From CAWJMF01 sp963843945 (GTDB lineage Bacteria > Vulcanimicrobiota > Vulcanimicrobiia > Vulcanimicrobiales > Vulcanimicrobiaceae), in assembly GCA_963843945.1 (NCBI GenBank), contig CAWJMF010000002.1, positions 2,313,839-2,377,838 of the forward strand: a stretch of 64,000 bases of DNA. The letters run 5' to 3'. Made by a program: the position numbers and the translations under genes. The notes beneath the pieces were generated by a model. That model had not been told where the DNA came from. It saw only the letters and a list, made by a program, of their open reading frames with translations, and did no database searches. Below, one piece after another: positions 27,275 through 36,763 of this stretch. Numbering within the stretch: position 1 is the first letter of the stretch; each line of letters opens with the position of its first letter.

Positions 27275-28881
27275 ACGTGCAGTGCGCGCACGCTCTTGAC
27301 GCCCTCGATCGCACGTAAACGCTCGAGCGTCGCCTCGTCCGCGGGACGGTCGATCGCGAGGATCATCAGCGCCTCGCCGCCCGCCGCGTGCCGCCCGACT
27401 TGCATCGTCGAAATGTTGACCTGATCTTGGCCCAGAATCGTTCCGACTTTACCGATCATGCCGGGAACGTCGTTGTGGCGAGTGATCAACATCGAGCCGC
27501 TCGGAATGGCGTCCGTCTCGAAGCCGTCGATCGTGACGATGCGCGGGCCGCCGAACGCGATCGTTCCGGACAAAGACGTCTCGCCGCCGCTGACCCGCAA
27601 GGCCGCGCCGAACGAGTCGGCTGCCGCGTCGGCCCGCACGTCGACGTGCAAGCCAAGTTCTTGGGCGATCGCCGCGGCGTTGACGATCGAAACGCGCCGA
27701 TCGGTCGTCGTTTGCAGCAGTCCGGTGAGAAACGAGGTTACGACGGGCGCCGCGTCGAGCTCGGCGATGCGGCCTTCCATCACCAGCGAAAGCGCGGGCA
27801 GCGCGCTCGACGTGCTGAGCTGCGGGAAGAGCCGGCCCATCCGGTAGGCTAAATCGACGAACGGCCGCAAACGATCGGCGTCGGGGCCGTCGGCGACGGG
27901 TGCGTTGACCGCGGCCATCGCAGCGCCGCCCAGCAAGACGCTCGCGACATCCTGGGCGAGCTCGACCGCGATCCGCTCGAGTGCTTCGACGGTCGAACCG
28001 CCGAGATGCGGCGTCGCCACCACTTTGGAATGCTCGTGCAATTTCGCGCCCGGTCCGCCTGGCGGCGGCGGTTCCACGGCAACGACGTCGATCGCCGCTC
28101 CGGCGAGCGTCCCGGCATCGAGCGCCGCGAGCAGCGCCGTCTCGTCGATGAGTCCGCCGCGCGCGCAGTTGATGATGCGCGCGTGCGGTTGCAGCAGCGA
28201 AAGCTTGCTCGCGTCGATCATCCCGCGCGTCTGGGCGTTGAGCGGTGTGTGCAGCGTGACGATGTCGGCGCGCGCTAAGAGCTCGTCGAGCGTCAGAAGT
28301 TCAACGCCAAAGGCGTCGGCGCGCGCTTTGGAAACGAACGGGTCGGTCGCCAGCAACTTCATGCCGAACGCCGCGGCGCGTTGTGCGACTCCGCCGCCGA
28401 TGCGGCCGAGTCCGACGATGCCGAGCGTCTTGTGCGCGAGCTCGGTCCCGACGAACGGCTTGCGGTCCCAAACGCCCGCACGCAGCGAAGCGACGGCCGC
28501 CGGCAAGTGTCGCACCAGCGCCAGCATCAGCGCAAAGGTTTGCTCGATCGCCGCGAGCGTGTTGGCGCCGGGCGTGTTGAGCACCACGATTCCGGCATCG
28601 GTCGCCGCCGCAACGTCGATCGCGTCGACGCCCACGCCGGCGCGTGCGACGACCGCGAGTTTGGGGCCGTGGCGCAGAAGCTCCCGGTCGACGCGCGTCT
28701 CGGAGCGCACGATGAGGCCGTCGGCATCGGCGAGCGCGGCGGCGAGCGTTTCGGGCTTCCCGACGCACGAAACGATTTCGATCCCGCGCTCGCGCAGTAC
28801 GGCGAGGCCGCTCTCTGCAAATGGTTCGGCGACGACGACGCGGGCTTGGGAGAGGCGGGGCCGATTGGGAGAGCTAATCAC
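27271..28881 (-). CDS. serA: D-3-phosphoglycerate dehydrogenase
   Basis: 536 residues. Oxidises 3-phosphoglycerate in serine synthesis. The NAD-binding Rossmann motif is KTLGIVGLGRIGGGVAQRAA, and the catalytic region is INCARGGLIDETALLAAL with HLGGSTVEA. An intervening ASB domain and a C-terminal ACT domain (MLITRHNDVPGMIGKVGTIL) make this the long type 1 form as in Mycobacterium. GTG 28881 is chosen since upstream frame codons do not resemble the family. Divergent from the 28917 gene with 35 bases between. Confidence 0.94.
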   Translation of the reverse strand: MISSPNRPRLSQARVVVAEPFAESGLAVLRERGIEIVSCVGKPETLAAALADADGLIVRSETRVDRELLRHGPKLAVVARAGVGVDAIDVAAATDAGIVVLNTPGANTLAAIEQTFALMLALVRHLPAAVASLRAGVWDRKPFVGTELAHKTLGIVGLGRIGGGVAQRAAAFGMKLLATDPFVSKARADAFGVELLTLDELLARADIVTLHTPLNAQTRGMIDASKLSLLQPHARIINCARGGLIDETALLAALDAGTLAGAAIDVVAVEPPPPGGPGAKLHEHSKVVATPHLGGSTVEALERIAVELAQDVASVLLGGAAMAAVNAPVADGPDADRLRPFVDLAYRMGRLFPQLSTSSALPALSLVMEGRIAELDAAPVVTSFLTGLLQTTTDRRVSIVNAAAIAQELGLHVDVRADAAADSFGAALRVSGGETSLSGTIAFGGPRIVTIDGFETDAIPSGSMLITRHNDVPGMIGKVGTILGQDQVNISTMQVGRHAAGGEALMILAIDRPADEATLERLRAIEGVKSVRALHV

Positions 28882-28916
28882 GAACTTTCGACGATGCGGG
28901 AACGGTTTGACGCTCC

Positions 28917-30191
28917 ATGCGCCTTGAAGGGTTGGTTGGCCTCTGCCGGACCAGCCTTTTTGACGCCGTGACGGCACGCGTCATCCGGCGAGCCGGCTGG
29001 TGGGAAGCGCCGCTGGCCGGGATGCTCGCCGTCGCGCTGATCGCGCAGAGTTTGCGGCCGCGCGGGACGATCTTCGCGAACTACGTCTTTTTTGCCGACG
29101 CACTGCTGCACGGTCGCATCTGGATCGTCTGGCCCGGGCCGCGCGTCGACGCGGTGCTCTACAACGGCCACTACTACATCGTCAACGATCCCGTCCCTGG
29201 ATTCTTGATGCTCCCGCTGGTCAAACTGTCCGGTCTCTACGCGAATCAAACGCTGCTCGCGGTGATTTTGGCCGGCGTCGCGGTTTTCGCCGGGTGGAAG
29301 CTGTTCGCGAATCTCGGCGCGTCCGTTTGGACGAACGTGTGGCTATGCGCGTTCTTGCTGCTCGGCACCGACCTCTGGTGGTGCAGCTCGCTCGGCGACG
29401 TGTGGTTCGTAGCGCAGACTTCGGCCGTCGCCTTTACGCTGCTCTCGCTCGCCGAACTTTCGGGCAAGAACCGTTCGTGGCTAGTGGCGCTGTGGTTCGT
29501 GCTAGCGATCGGGTCGCGCTTCACGATGGTGATGGCCACGCCCGTGATCGTCTGGCTCACGCTGCACGACGGGCTGCGCCAGGCGTCGACCCCACCCGAT
29601 GCCGCCGAGGCGGCGGTGCGTCGCTTCGAGCCGCGCCGTTGGCTGGCACTCGCCGCGGTGTTCGTTCCGGCCGTTGCGCTCTGGGTCGCCTATAACGAGG
29701 CGCGTTGGGGCGTGCCGTGGGATAGCGGGCACACGATCTTCTATCATCAGGACCATTTCGCGGGCTCGCCGACGGGTTCGCCGTTCAGTCTCGCCAACGT
29801 GCCCTATCAACTGTGGTCGTTCCTGATTCAGTACCCGCGCTTTTTTCACGACTATCCGTGGATCGTCCCTCGCTTCAGCGGCGTCGCGCTGACCTGGACG
29901 AGCCCGGCGTTGATCTGCGCGTTCTGGGCGCGCCGGCCGCGCGACATCGTCGTCGCGATGTGGCTAGCGACGGTCCTCGTCGCGATTCCGTCGCTGCTCT
30001 ACTTCGTCAACGGCTACTCGCAGTTCGGCATGCGCCACGCGCTCGATTTCGAACCGTTTCTGCTCGTCTTGATGACGCTCTATCTGCGCGAGCGCTTTCC
30101 GCTGTGGGCGCGCGCGCTCTTCGTCTACTCGATCGTGGCCGGAGCCTGGGGCGTTTGGTTCTGGCGTGCGTTCTACCGGCCGGACTATTGA
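28917..30191 (+). CDS. Polytopic membrane protein of unknown function (tandem paralogue A)
   Basis: 424 residues, about nine to ten membrane helices. A large first outer loop contains FFADALLHGRIWIVWPGPRV. Other conserved pieces shared with the next gene are LLGTDLWWCSSLGDVWFVAQ, WVAYNEARWGVPWDSGH and FGMRHALDFEPFLLVLM. The layout (helix, acidic outer loop, many helices) resembles GT-C type glycosyltransferases that use polyprenyl-phosphate sugars, but no named family is recognisable. Confidence 0.75.
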   Translation: MRLEGLVGLCRTSLFDAVTARVIRRAGWWEAPLAGMLAVALIAQSLRPRGTIFANYVFFADALLHGRIWIVWPGPRVDAVLYNGHYYIVNDPVPGFLMLPLVKLSGLYANQTLLAVILAGVAVFAGWKLFANLGASVWTNVWLCAFLLLGTDLWWCSSLGDVWFVAQTSAVAFTLLSLAELSGKNRSWLVALWFVLAIGSRFTMVMATPVIVWLTLHDGLRQASTPPDAAEAAVRRFEPRRWLALAAVFVPAVALWVAYNEARWGVPWDSGHTIFYHQDHFAGSPTGSPFSLANVPYQLWSFLIQYPRFFHDYPWIVPRFSGVALTWTSPALICAFWARRPRDIVVAMWLATVLVAIPSLLYFVNGYSQFGMRHALDFEPFLLVLMTLYLRERFPLWARALFVYSIVAGAWGVWFWRAFYRPDY

Positions 30192-30237
30192 GCGCGCCAA
30201 GGATGCGTGGCGCGGGAACGGAAAGCGGCGCCCCGGG

Positions 30238-31452
30238 ATGACCGCGATCGACTTCGCAAGCATTCGCCGCATTACCGCGCTCCGGCCCATCATCGCGGGT
30301 CTGCTCGCTTTTGCCGCTGCCTACGTCGCCTCGCACGGGCGTTCGACGCCGTACAACAACTACACGTTGCTCGCCGACGCGATCTTGCACGGTCATCTGT
30401 GGATCGACTGGCCCGGAGAGAACGTCAGCGACGCGCTGCTCTGGAACGGCCAGCACTACGTCATCGAAGCGCCGCTGCCCGGGTTGCTGATGCTTCCCGC
30501 GGCGATCTTCTGGAACGAACACGCCAACCAGACCTACCTTTCGCTGGTGCTCTGCGGCTGCGCGGTCGGCGTGACCTACGCGCTCTTGCAGCGCCTCGGC
30601 GTAGCGTTCTGGCCGGCTTTTTGGCTTACGCTCTTTTTCTTCGCAGGCACCGATCTGTGGTGGTGCGCGCAGCTCGGCGATGTATGGTTCATCGCCCACG
30701 TTTCGGCCGTGCTCTTCACGATGCTGGCGCTGTTCGAGCTGGCCGGTCCGGCCCGCGGCTGGCTGGTCGCCCTCTTAGGGGCGTGCGCGTTCGAGTCGCG
30801 TTTTTCGATGATCATGGCAATGCCGCTGTATTTCTACTGCACCGGCTCGGGCGGCTTGCTGCTGCCCGATCGCTTTCGCTGGTCGCGGCTGCGCGGCTTT
30901 GCGATCGTCGCCGGCGTGGTCGCGGTCCTTTGGGTCGCATACAACGAGGCGCGCTGGGGTTTGCCGACCGACATCGGCTACACTGCTTGGTTTCACCACG
31001 ACTCGTGGGGCCAGCGCGAAGGCTCGCCTTTCCGCCTCGAATACTTTCCGTACGAAGTCTACTCGTTCTTCATGCGGCCACCCGTGCTCGTCGAGTGGCT
31101 GCAACAGGCGCAACCGCCCTACTTCAAAGTCGACGTCAACGGCATCGCGCTGACCTTTACCAGCCCCGCGTTGATCCTCGCCTTCTGGTCGAAGGCCCCG
31201 CGCAAACTCAAGATCGCGCTTTGGGTTACGATCGCGCTCGTCGCGACGCCCTCGTTCTTCTACTACTTGAACGGCTGGTACCAATTCGGCATGCGGCACG
31301 CACTCGACTTCGAGCCGTTCCTGCTCGTGCTGATGGCCTTTGCGGTGCGCGATCGCGTCCCGCGCTGGGGCCAAGCATTGATCGTCTACTCGTGCCTCGT
31401 CAGCGTGTGGGGGATCTGGTACTGGAATACGACCTACCGCGCCGGCGACTAA
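30238..31452 (+). CDS. Polytopic membrane protein of unknown function (tandem paralogue B)
   Basis: 404 residues, clearly paralogous to the gene before it: LLADAILHGHLWIDWPGENV, FFAGTDLWWCAQLGDVWFIA, WVAYNEARWGLPTDIGY and FGMRHALDFEPFLLVLMAF align one for one. The invariant pieces (HGxxWIxWPG, GTDLWWC, NEARWG, GMRHALDFEP) face alternating sides of the predicted topology and are likely functional. ATG 30238 follows the previous stop by 46 bases. Function unknown, possibly GT-C-like. Confidence 0.75.
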   Translation: MTAIDFASIRRITALRPIIAGLLAFAAAYVASHGRSTPYNNYTLLADAILHGHLWIDWPGENVSDALLWNGQHYVIEAPLPGLLMLPAAIFWNEHANQTYLSLVLCGCAVGVTYALLQRLGVAFWPAFWLTLFFFAGTDLWWCAQLGDVWFIAHVSAVLFTMLALFELAGPARGWLVALLGACAFESRFSMIMAMPLYFYCTGSGGLLLPDRFRWSRLRGFAIVAGVVAVLWVAYNEARWGLPTDIGYTAWFHHDSWGQREGSPFRLEYFPYEVYSFFMRPPVLVEWLQQAQPPYFKVDVNGIALTFTSPALILAFWSKAPRKLKIALWVTIALVATPSFFYYLNGWYQFGMRHALDFEPFLLVLMAFAVRDRVPRWGQALIVYSCLVSVWGIWYWNTTYRAGD

Positions 31453-32158
31453 CGGGAACCCGCGGCGCAGGTGACGCCGCCCTCGAGAATGCCTTGGGCG
31501 ACGTGGCCGGCGAGGAGACGATTTCCCTCGAGATTCGGATGAATCTCGTCCGGGAAGTAGTTCTTCGGATCGTTCACGTCGGGAAAGCAGCGTAGATCGA
31601 TCGGCGTTACGCCCTGTCTGGCGGCCCAGTCGTCCCACGAGTTCGTCCAGCGCGAGACCTCAGCCCTCAACCCCGGGTTGTGTGCGAGTCCCGGCATTTT
31701 CGAGAGATCGCGCAGCAAGACGACGTAGATGCGGAAACCCCGCTCCTTGAGAACGTGCAGCATCACGAGATACGAAGCGCGCATTTGGAGGACGTGAACC
31801 GGGCCGCTCGGATGCGGCCCGGACGGAGGCCAAAGATCGTTCGTTCCGAGGTAAATGACGACCGAACCCGTGTCGCGCGGGATGCGATGCACTTCTTGCT
31901 CGAGCGCGTCTTGCAACGTGATTCCCGAAACACCGAGGTTGTGGACGGGAAGCCGCAGCCTCCGGCCGGTGAGTTCCGGATAGCGTGGTGGCTGCCCGGC
32001 GGAAAGGCGGAGCCGATCGTAATCGAGTCGCCCAGAAACGTCACCGCGCGCCCGGAAGTAGCGGCTGTGAAAGCACCCTCCGGAAGCAAACCCCGGTACC
32101 AGGACCACGCTTCGGCGCCGAGCCAAAACAGGGCCGCGAGATTCGCAGCGATCAGCAA
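31449..32158 (-). CDS. SGNH/GDSL-family hydrolase, frameshifted
   Basis: Block I (AVTFLGDSITIGSAFPPG) is read in one frame after an N-terminal membrane helix (LLIAANLAALFWLGAEAWSW). From about 31990-32006 the next frame continues PRYPELTGRRLRLPVHNLGVSG (block II Gly), VIYLGTNDLWPP (block III Asn) and the catalytic FPDEIHPNLEGNRLLA (D-x-x-H). One missing base in the region would join them into about 236 residues. Members cleave or add acyl groups, often on cell-envelope polymers. It meets the 30238 gene tail to tail with a four-base overlap. TTG start uncertain. Confidence 0.8.
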
Positions 32159-32186
32159 CCGCCGGCGGCTCGTTGCTGCTCCGTTC

Positions 32187-32438
32187 TTACGCCAGCTTCC
32201 CGGCGACGAGACGGAGCAAGTGCTCTTGCTCGCGCTTGGAGTTCACCGGGAGGCGTTGCCACGTGCCCTCGAGCTTCACGTCGGCAAAGATGCCGGCCGG
32301 ATCTTCGTGGAAGTGGAGAAACGCGTTCGAACTCAGGTAGAACGTCCCCGGAGCGCGTTCGCGAAGTTCCTCGTGCGCCGCGAGCGCGCGCAGCAGCGGC
32401 GCAATCGACGCAAGCGTTTCCTTCGTTGCGTGCTTCAT
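32187..32438 (-). CDS. Small conserved-looking hypothetical protein
   Basis: 83 residues, ATG start at 32438, no signal peptide or membrane helix. It reads like a compact alpha/beta domain (LRALAAHEELRERAPGTFYL, FHEDPAGIFADVKL, LPVNSKREQEHLLRLVAGKL). Such short proteins occur next to unrelated genes in actinobacteria, but I cannot name the family. It lies three bases downstream of the 32441-33199 gene. Confidence 0.6.
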   Translation of the reverse strand: MKHATKETLASIAPLLRALAAHEELRERAPGTFYLSSNAFLHFHEDPAGIFADVKLEGTWQRLPVNSKREQEHLLRLVAGKLA

Positions 32439-32440
32439 CG

Positions 32441-33199
32441 CTAGAACCCGACGCCGAGTCCGATCTCGAGGCTCGTGATGTCGACGTTGGTCGGCGCGTT
32501 CACGACGGCGGTCGCGTGGTCGCCCGCGATTCCGATGGTGCCGAGGAGACGTGCTTTCCCGATGTGTCCGAGCGAATGACCGTAAGCCGCTTCGTAGCGC
32601 AGGATCGAGTACTGATAGCCCATGTTCTTATAGGGTACCTCGTTGAGCACATACGGATAATAGTACAGCCGTCCGAAGACCCACTGCTTGCGCTGCGTCT
32701 CGGGCGGCTTCTCGACGCCGAAGCCGCCGCCGACGAGAACCGGCAGCCCGGCGAGATTCGGGTGGTAGTAGATCGCGAGGCCCAGGTAGAGCGGCGTGCT
32801 GGGAACCGCGACGCCGGCGCGTTCTTCGAGCGTGTACTGATGGTTGACGAAAGCGGGGACGTAGTGCGAGCCGCCGCCGATGTCGGCGACGTAGCCCGAG
32901 TTATGCTGGTAAGCGATATCGTAAAACTGCCATACGAGAAGCAGGCGTTGGCCTAGCAGTGGGAAGTCGGCCCCGACGTTGACCCCCTCCGAGAGCTGCT
33001 GCGAGAAGCCGTGCGCGTACTGGTCGTTGACGGCGCCGACCGGTAACAGGTTTCCGATCACCCAGACCTGGGCGGGCTTTTTTTCGGGTTTCTTCTCTTT
33101 GTCGGCGGCCGCGGCCGGCAGAGCCGTGGCACCCAAGATCAGTGCGAACCAGAGCGCTCGCGCGAGGCGGGCGCGCGACGGAAAGGGGAGGCGTATCAT
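32441..33199 (-). CDS. Predicted outer-membrane protein of unknown function
   Basis: 252 residues. Signal peptide (RLARALWFALILGATALPAAAA), short Lys/Pro/Glu-rich linker, then strands rich in Tyr, Gly and aromatic residues (LYLGLAIYYHPNLAGLPVLV, RLYYYPYVLNEVPYKNMGY) ending in GLGVGF, with the terminal Phe typical of barrels inserted by BamA. It resembles the protein at 25021 in style but not in sequence. ATG 33199 chosen; the frame stays open far upstream only because it is antisense to ligD. Confidence 0.7.
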   Translation of the reverse strand: MIRLPFPSRARLARALWFALILGATALPAAAADKEKKPEKKPAQVWVIGNLLPVGAVNDQYAHGFSQQLSEGVNVGADFPLLGQRLLLVWQFYDIAYQHNSGYVADIGGGSHYVPAFVNHQYTLEERAGVAVPSTPLYLGLAIYYHPNLAGLPVLVGGGFGVEKPPETQRKQWVFGRLYYYPYVLNEVPYKNMGYQYSILRYEAAYGHSLGHIGKARLLGTIGIAGDHATAVVNAPTNVDITSLEIGLGVGF

Positions 33200-33265
33200 C
33201 GGCAGCGCCTTTTCGGGAGCCGTCCGCAGGTGCCTGTCACGGTCGCGGGTATACATTCCGCAGCC

Positions 33266-34909
33266 GTGAGCACCGCGAAGCCACCCGCTAAACCGCTCGA
33301 GAAGTACGTCGCGAAGCGGAACTTTACCAAGACGCCTGAGCCCTCGGGCGCCGCCGCGAAAACCAAGCCGGCGGCCGGGAAGCGCTTGCGTTTCGTGGTG
33401 CAGATGCATCGTGCGACGAGACTCCATTGGGATTTCCGGCTCGAAGCCGACGGTGTGTTGAAATCGTGGGCGATTCCGAAAGGCCCGACCCTCGACTCGG
33501 GTGAGAAGCGCCTGGCGATGCACGTCGAGGATCACCCGCTCGATTATCGCGACTTCGAAGGCATCATACCCAAAGGGAACTACGGCGCCGGCGAAGTGAT
33601 CGTGTGGGACCGCGGCACCTATCGGCTGCTCGAAGGTACCGACACGACCGAACAGATCGCGAAGGGCTCGCTCAAGTTCGAATTGTTCGGTAAGAAGCTG
33701 CGCGGCGGTTACGCGCTCGTGCACATCAAGAAGGCGCGCGACGGCGAAGAGAACGCGTGGCTCTTGATCAAAGAGCGGGACGATTCGAGCGACCCCGACT
33801 GGCGCGTCGAGGATCATGCCGAATCGGTGAAGTCGGGTCGCACGCTGGCCGATCTCGCCAAGGATCCCAAAGCGCCGCACTGGATCTCGAATCGTCCCGA
33901 GTCGGCGGCGAAACCGCGCGAAGCCGCGAAGCCGGCAGCCGCGAAGTTGCCGAGCGACGTGCAGACGATGCTCGCGACGCCGGTCGACGAGGCCTTCGAC
34001 GACAAGAAGTGGCTCTTCGAACTCAAGTGGGACGGCTACCGTGCACTCGCCACGATCGGGCGCGACGGAACGCTCACGCTCACCTCGCGCAACGGGAACG
34101 ACCTCACCGCGAAATTTCCCGATTTGGCGAATCTGGCCGACGCCTTTTCGGAACGGCCGCTCATCGTCGACGGCGAGATCGTCGTGCTCGACGCCGAAGG
34201 CCGCCCCTCGTTTCAACGTTTGCAAGAGCGGCTCGACCGTTTCGGGCGCGCCGCACCGGAGAAGTCGCCGGTGACCTTCGTCGTTTTCGATCTGCTCTAC
34301 GGCAACGGCCGCGACGTACGCAAAGAGCCGCTCGAAAAGCGCAAAGCGATGCTCGAGTCGCTGCTCACCGGAAAAGGCCCCGTGATGTTTAGCAAGCACG
34401 TCGTGGGCGACGGGAAACAGCTCTTCGAGCTCGCGCAGCAACGCGATCTCGAAGGCATCATGGCCAAGCGCCGCGATTCGCTCTATCAAGGACGGCGTTC
34501 GCGCGACTGGCTCAAGATCAAAACCGGCCGGCGTCAGGAGTGCGTCGTCGGCGGCTGGACCGAAGGCCGCGGCAGCCGCAAGCACTTCGGTGCACTGCTC
34601 GTCGGCGTTTACGAGAAAGATGAGTTCGTCTACGTCGGTTCGGTTGGAAGCGGCTTCGACGCAAAGAAACTCGCGTCGCTGGCGAAACGGCTCGCGGCGC
34701 TCGAGCGCAAGACGCCGCCTTTCGCGAACCCGCCGAAGACGGATACGCCGGCGCACTGGGTCAAGCCCGAACTCGTGGCCGAGATCGCGTTCAACGAGTG
34801 GACGCGCGAGGGCCTCATGCGGCAACCGGTCTTCATCGCGCTGCGCGAAGACAAGCCGCCGCGAGAAGTCGTGCGCGAACTGCCGAAGCACACGAAGGAC
34901 GTCGCCTGA
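33266..34909 (+). CDS. ligD: LigD-type ATP-dependent DNA ligase with 3'-phosphoesterase domain
   Basis: About 547 residues. N-terminal 3'-phosphoesterase domain (RLRFVVQMHRATRLHWDFRL, GVLKSWAIPKGPTLD, HPLDYRDFEGIIP), then the ligase domain with the adenylation lysine in FELKWDGYRALATI, DGEIVVLDAEGRPSF and LEGIMAKRRDSLYQGRRS. It ends in the OB fold. The polymerase domain is a separate gene immediately downstream. GTG 33266 is preferred; an in-frame GTG at 33230 is possible. Confidence 0.93.
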   Translation: MSTAKPPAKPLEKYVAKRNFTKTPEPSGAAAKTKPAAGKRLRFVVQMHRATRLHWDFRLEADGVLKSWAIPKGPTLDSGEKRLAMHVEDHPLDYRDFEGIIPKGNYGAGEVIVWDRGTYRLLEGTDTTEQIAKGSLKFELFGKKLRGGYALVHIKKARDGEENAWLLIKERDDSSDPDWRVEDHAESVKSGRTLADLAKDPKAPHWISNRPESAAKPREAAKPAAAKLPSDVQTMLATPVDEAFDDKKWLFELKWDGYRALATIGRDGTLTLTSRNGNDLTAKFPDLANLADAFSERPLIVDGEIVVLDAEGRPSFQRLQERLDRFGRAAPEKSPVTFVVFDLLYGNGRDVRKEPLEKRKAMLESLLTGKGPVMFSKHVVGDGKQLFELAQQRDLEGIMAKRRDSLYQGRRSRDWLKIKTGRRQECVVGGWTEGRGSRKHFGALLVGVYEKDEFVYVGSVGSGFDAKKLASLAKRLAALERKTPPFANPPKTDTPAHWVKPELVAEIAFNEWTREGLMRQPVFIALREDKPPREVVRELPKHTKDVA

Positions 34910-35871
34910 AAACCGCCCGCCGCACGACCCGCAACGTCGAGGTCGCGGGCCGCAGCCTCGTCGTTTCCAACGAAGACAAAGTGCTGTGGCCCGAAGACGG
35001 CTACACCAAAGGCGACTTGATCGCGTACTATCGCGCCGTCGCCGAGTGGATTCTGCCGCACCTCGAGGACCGGCCGCTGACCGTCCAGCGCTATCCGAAC
35101 GGCATCCACGAGGGATCGTTCTTCGAGAAAAACGCGCCGCGCGGTCTGCCGGACTGGATTCCGACCGTCGCCGTCGCAACCGAAAGCGGACGGCGCAGCG
35201 AAACGCACTTTCCGCTCTGCAACGACGAACCCGCGCTCGTCTACTTCGCGAACCTCGCGGCCATCGTGCTGCACGTCTGGACCTCGCGCGCCGGCTCGCT
35301 CGAGGTCCCGGACTTCGCCTTTTTCGACCTCGATCCGAACGAGGGGTGCACGCTCGCGACCCTAGCCAAGGTCGCGCTCGGCCTGCGGGCAGCGCTCGAC
35401 GAGATCGGCCTCGAGCCGCTGATCAAGACCTCGGGCGGTTCGGGACTCCACGTGCTGGTGCCGCTCAAACCGGCCTACACCTACGAGATCGCCAAGCAGT
35501 TCGCCGAGCTCGTCGCCCGCACGCTGAACGGCCGGATGCGCGACGCGACCACCCTCGTGCGGATGCCGGCTCAGCGCCCGAAAGGGACCGTTTACCTGGA
35601 TTACGTCCAAGTCGGGATGGGAAAGACCCTGGTCGTCCCCTACGGCGTCCGCGCCCGGGAGGCGGCGCCCGTCTCGTTCCCGCTGGAATGGTCCGAAATC
35701 GAGGCGATGGGCCGCAAACGGGCCAAGACGACGGAGGGCGAATTCGAGCGCTTTACAATCAAGAACGTCCCGGGACTGCTGGCCAAGCACGGAGACCTCT
35801 GGGCCGGCGCCGGGTGGAAAGAACAGCGCCTGGAACCTGCGCTCGCGAAAGCGCAGAAAGCCTGGCGCTAG
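34906..35871 (+). CDS. ligD: LigD-type primase-polymerase (non-homologous end joining)
   Basis: 321 residues. AEP-type polymerase that fills ends before ligation. NEDKVLWPEDGYTKGDLIAYY is followed by the metal-binding FFDLDPNEGCT and SGGSGLHVLVPLKP, both complete. Only a CTG overlapping the ligase stop (CTGA, 34906) gives the full N-terminus KTARRTTRNVEVAGRSL, so translation is probably coupled to ligD. Split into two proteins rather than the single three-domain LigD of Mycobacterium. Confidence 0.92.
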   Translation: MKTARRTTRNVEVAGRSLVVSNEDKVLWPEDGYTKGDLIAYYRAVAEWILPHLEDRPLTVQRYPNGIHEGSFFEKNAPRGLPDWIPTVAVATESGRRSETHFPLCNDEPALVYFANLAAIVLHVWTSRAGSLEVPDFAFFDLDPNEGCTLATLAKVALGLRAALDEIGLEPLIKTSGGSGLHVLVPLKPAYTYEIAKQFAELVARTLNGRMRDATTLVRMPAQRPKGTVYLDYVQVGMGKTLVVPYGVRAREAAPVSFPLEWSEIEAMGRKRAKTTEGEFERFTIKNVPGLLAKHGDLWAGAGWKEQRLEPALAKAQKAWR

Positions 35872-35893
35872 TCGAGACGCGGGGAGATTTTTC

Positions 35894-36763
35894 GTGGCGC
35901 ACGCGATTTGGACCGGATCGATCAACTTCGGACTCGTGACGATTCCCGTCAAGCTGCAGACGGCGATTCGAACCAACGACCTACGCTTCAATTTCTTGCA
36001 CAAGACCGACGAGGGGCGCATCAACAACGTGCGCCGCTGCTCGATCGACGGCGAAGACGTTCCCTACTCGGAGATCGTGCGCGGTTACGAATACGAGAAG
36101 GGTCAGTACGTGATCTTAACCGACGAGGACTTCGACCGGGTCAATCCCGAGGCGACGCAGTCGGTCGACATCGTACAGTTCGTCGAACTCTCCGAGATCA
36201 ACCCGATGTTCTACGACAAGCCGTACTACCTCGAGCCCGACAAGCGCGGCCGCCACGCCTACGCGCTGCTGCGCGAAGCCCTCAAGGCCGAGAACAAAGT
36301 CGGCATCGCCAAAGTCGTGATCCGCTCGCGCGAGCATTTGGCCGCCCTCAAACCGAACGGCGACGCGCTCGTCCTGGAGCTGATGCACTTCGCCGACGAG
36401 ATCGTCGATCAAGCGACGCTCGAGTTGCCTTCGGGCGAGAAGCCGCTCGAGAACGAGATGAAAGTCGCGAAGATGCTCATCGAAACGATGAGCGAGCCTT
36501 TCGACGCGGCGAAATTCAAGGACACCTATCGCGAAGAGGTCCTCGCGATGATCGACGCGCGCGCCGCCGGTAAGGAAATTCCCAAGGCCAAAGGCAAGGC
36601 GCCCGCGCGCGATAACGTGGTTAACCTCATGGACGTGCTGCAAAAGAGCCTCGACCAAAGCAAACGTTCGCGCGGCAACGGAACGCGCGGCGGCCGGACG
36701 GCGGAAGCCGCTTCGGACGAGAAGCCGAAGAAGACGGCCAAGCGTAAGTCTTCCGCGGCGTAA
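35894..36763 (+). CDS. ku: Ku DNA end-binding protein
   Basis: 289 residues. Homodimeric ring that threads DNA ends and recruits LigD. It starts AHAIWTGSINFGLVTIPVKL, the bacterial Ku signature, with EYEKGQYVILTDEDFDRV in the core and a Lys/Arg-rich C-terminal tail (KPKKTAKRKSSAA), which in other Ku proteins aids DNA threading. GTG start with GGGGAG ten bases upstream. Third gene of the NHEJ set. Confidence 0.95.
   Translation: MAHAIWTGSINFGLVTIPVKLQTAIRTNDLRFNFLHKTDEGRINNVRRCSIDGEDVPYSEIVRGYEYEKGQYVILTDEDFDRVNPEATQSVDIVQFVELSEINPMFYDKPYYLEPDKRGRHAYALLREALKAENKVGIAKVVIRSREHLAALKPNGDALVLELMHFADEIVDQATLELPSGEKPLENEMKVAKMLIETMSEPFDAAKFKDTYREEVLAMIDARAAGKEIPKAKGKAPARDNVVNLMDVLQKSLDQSKRSRGNGTRGGRTAEAASDEKPKKTAKRKSSAA

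Noticed and set aside
28882..28916. Riboswitch or attenuator before serA
   Set aside because: Only 35 bases separate the divergent starts; no room for a structured leader.
32441..35179. 912-codon open frame on the minus strand
   Set aside because: Beyond 33199 it is antisense to ligD and has biased, low-quality composition. Only the first 252 codons from ATG 33199 look like a protein.
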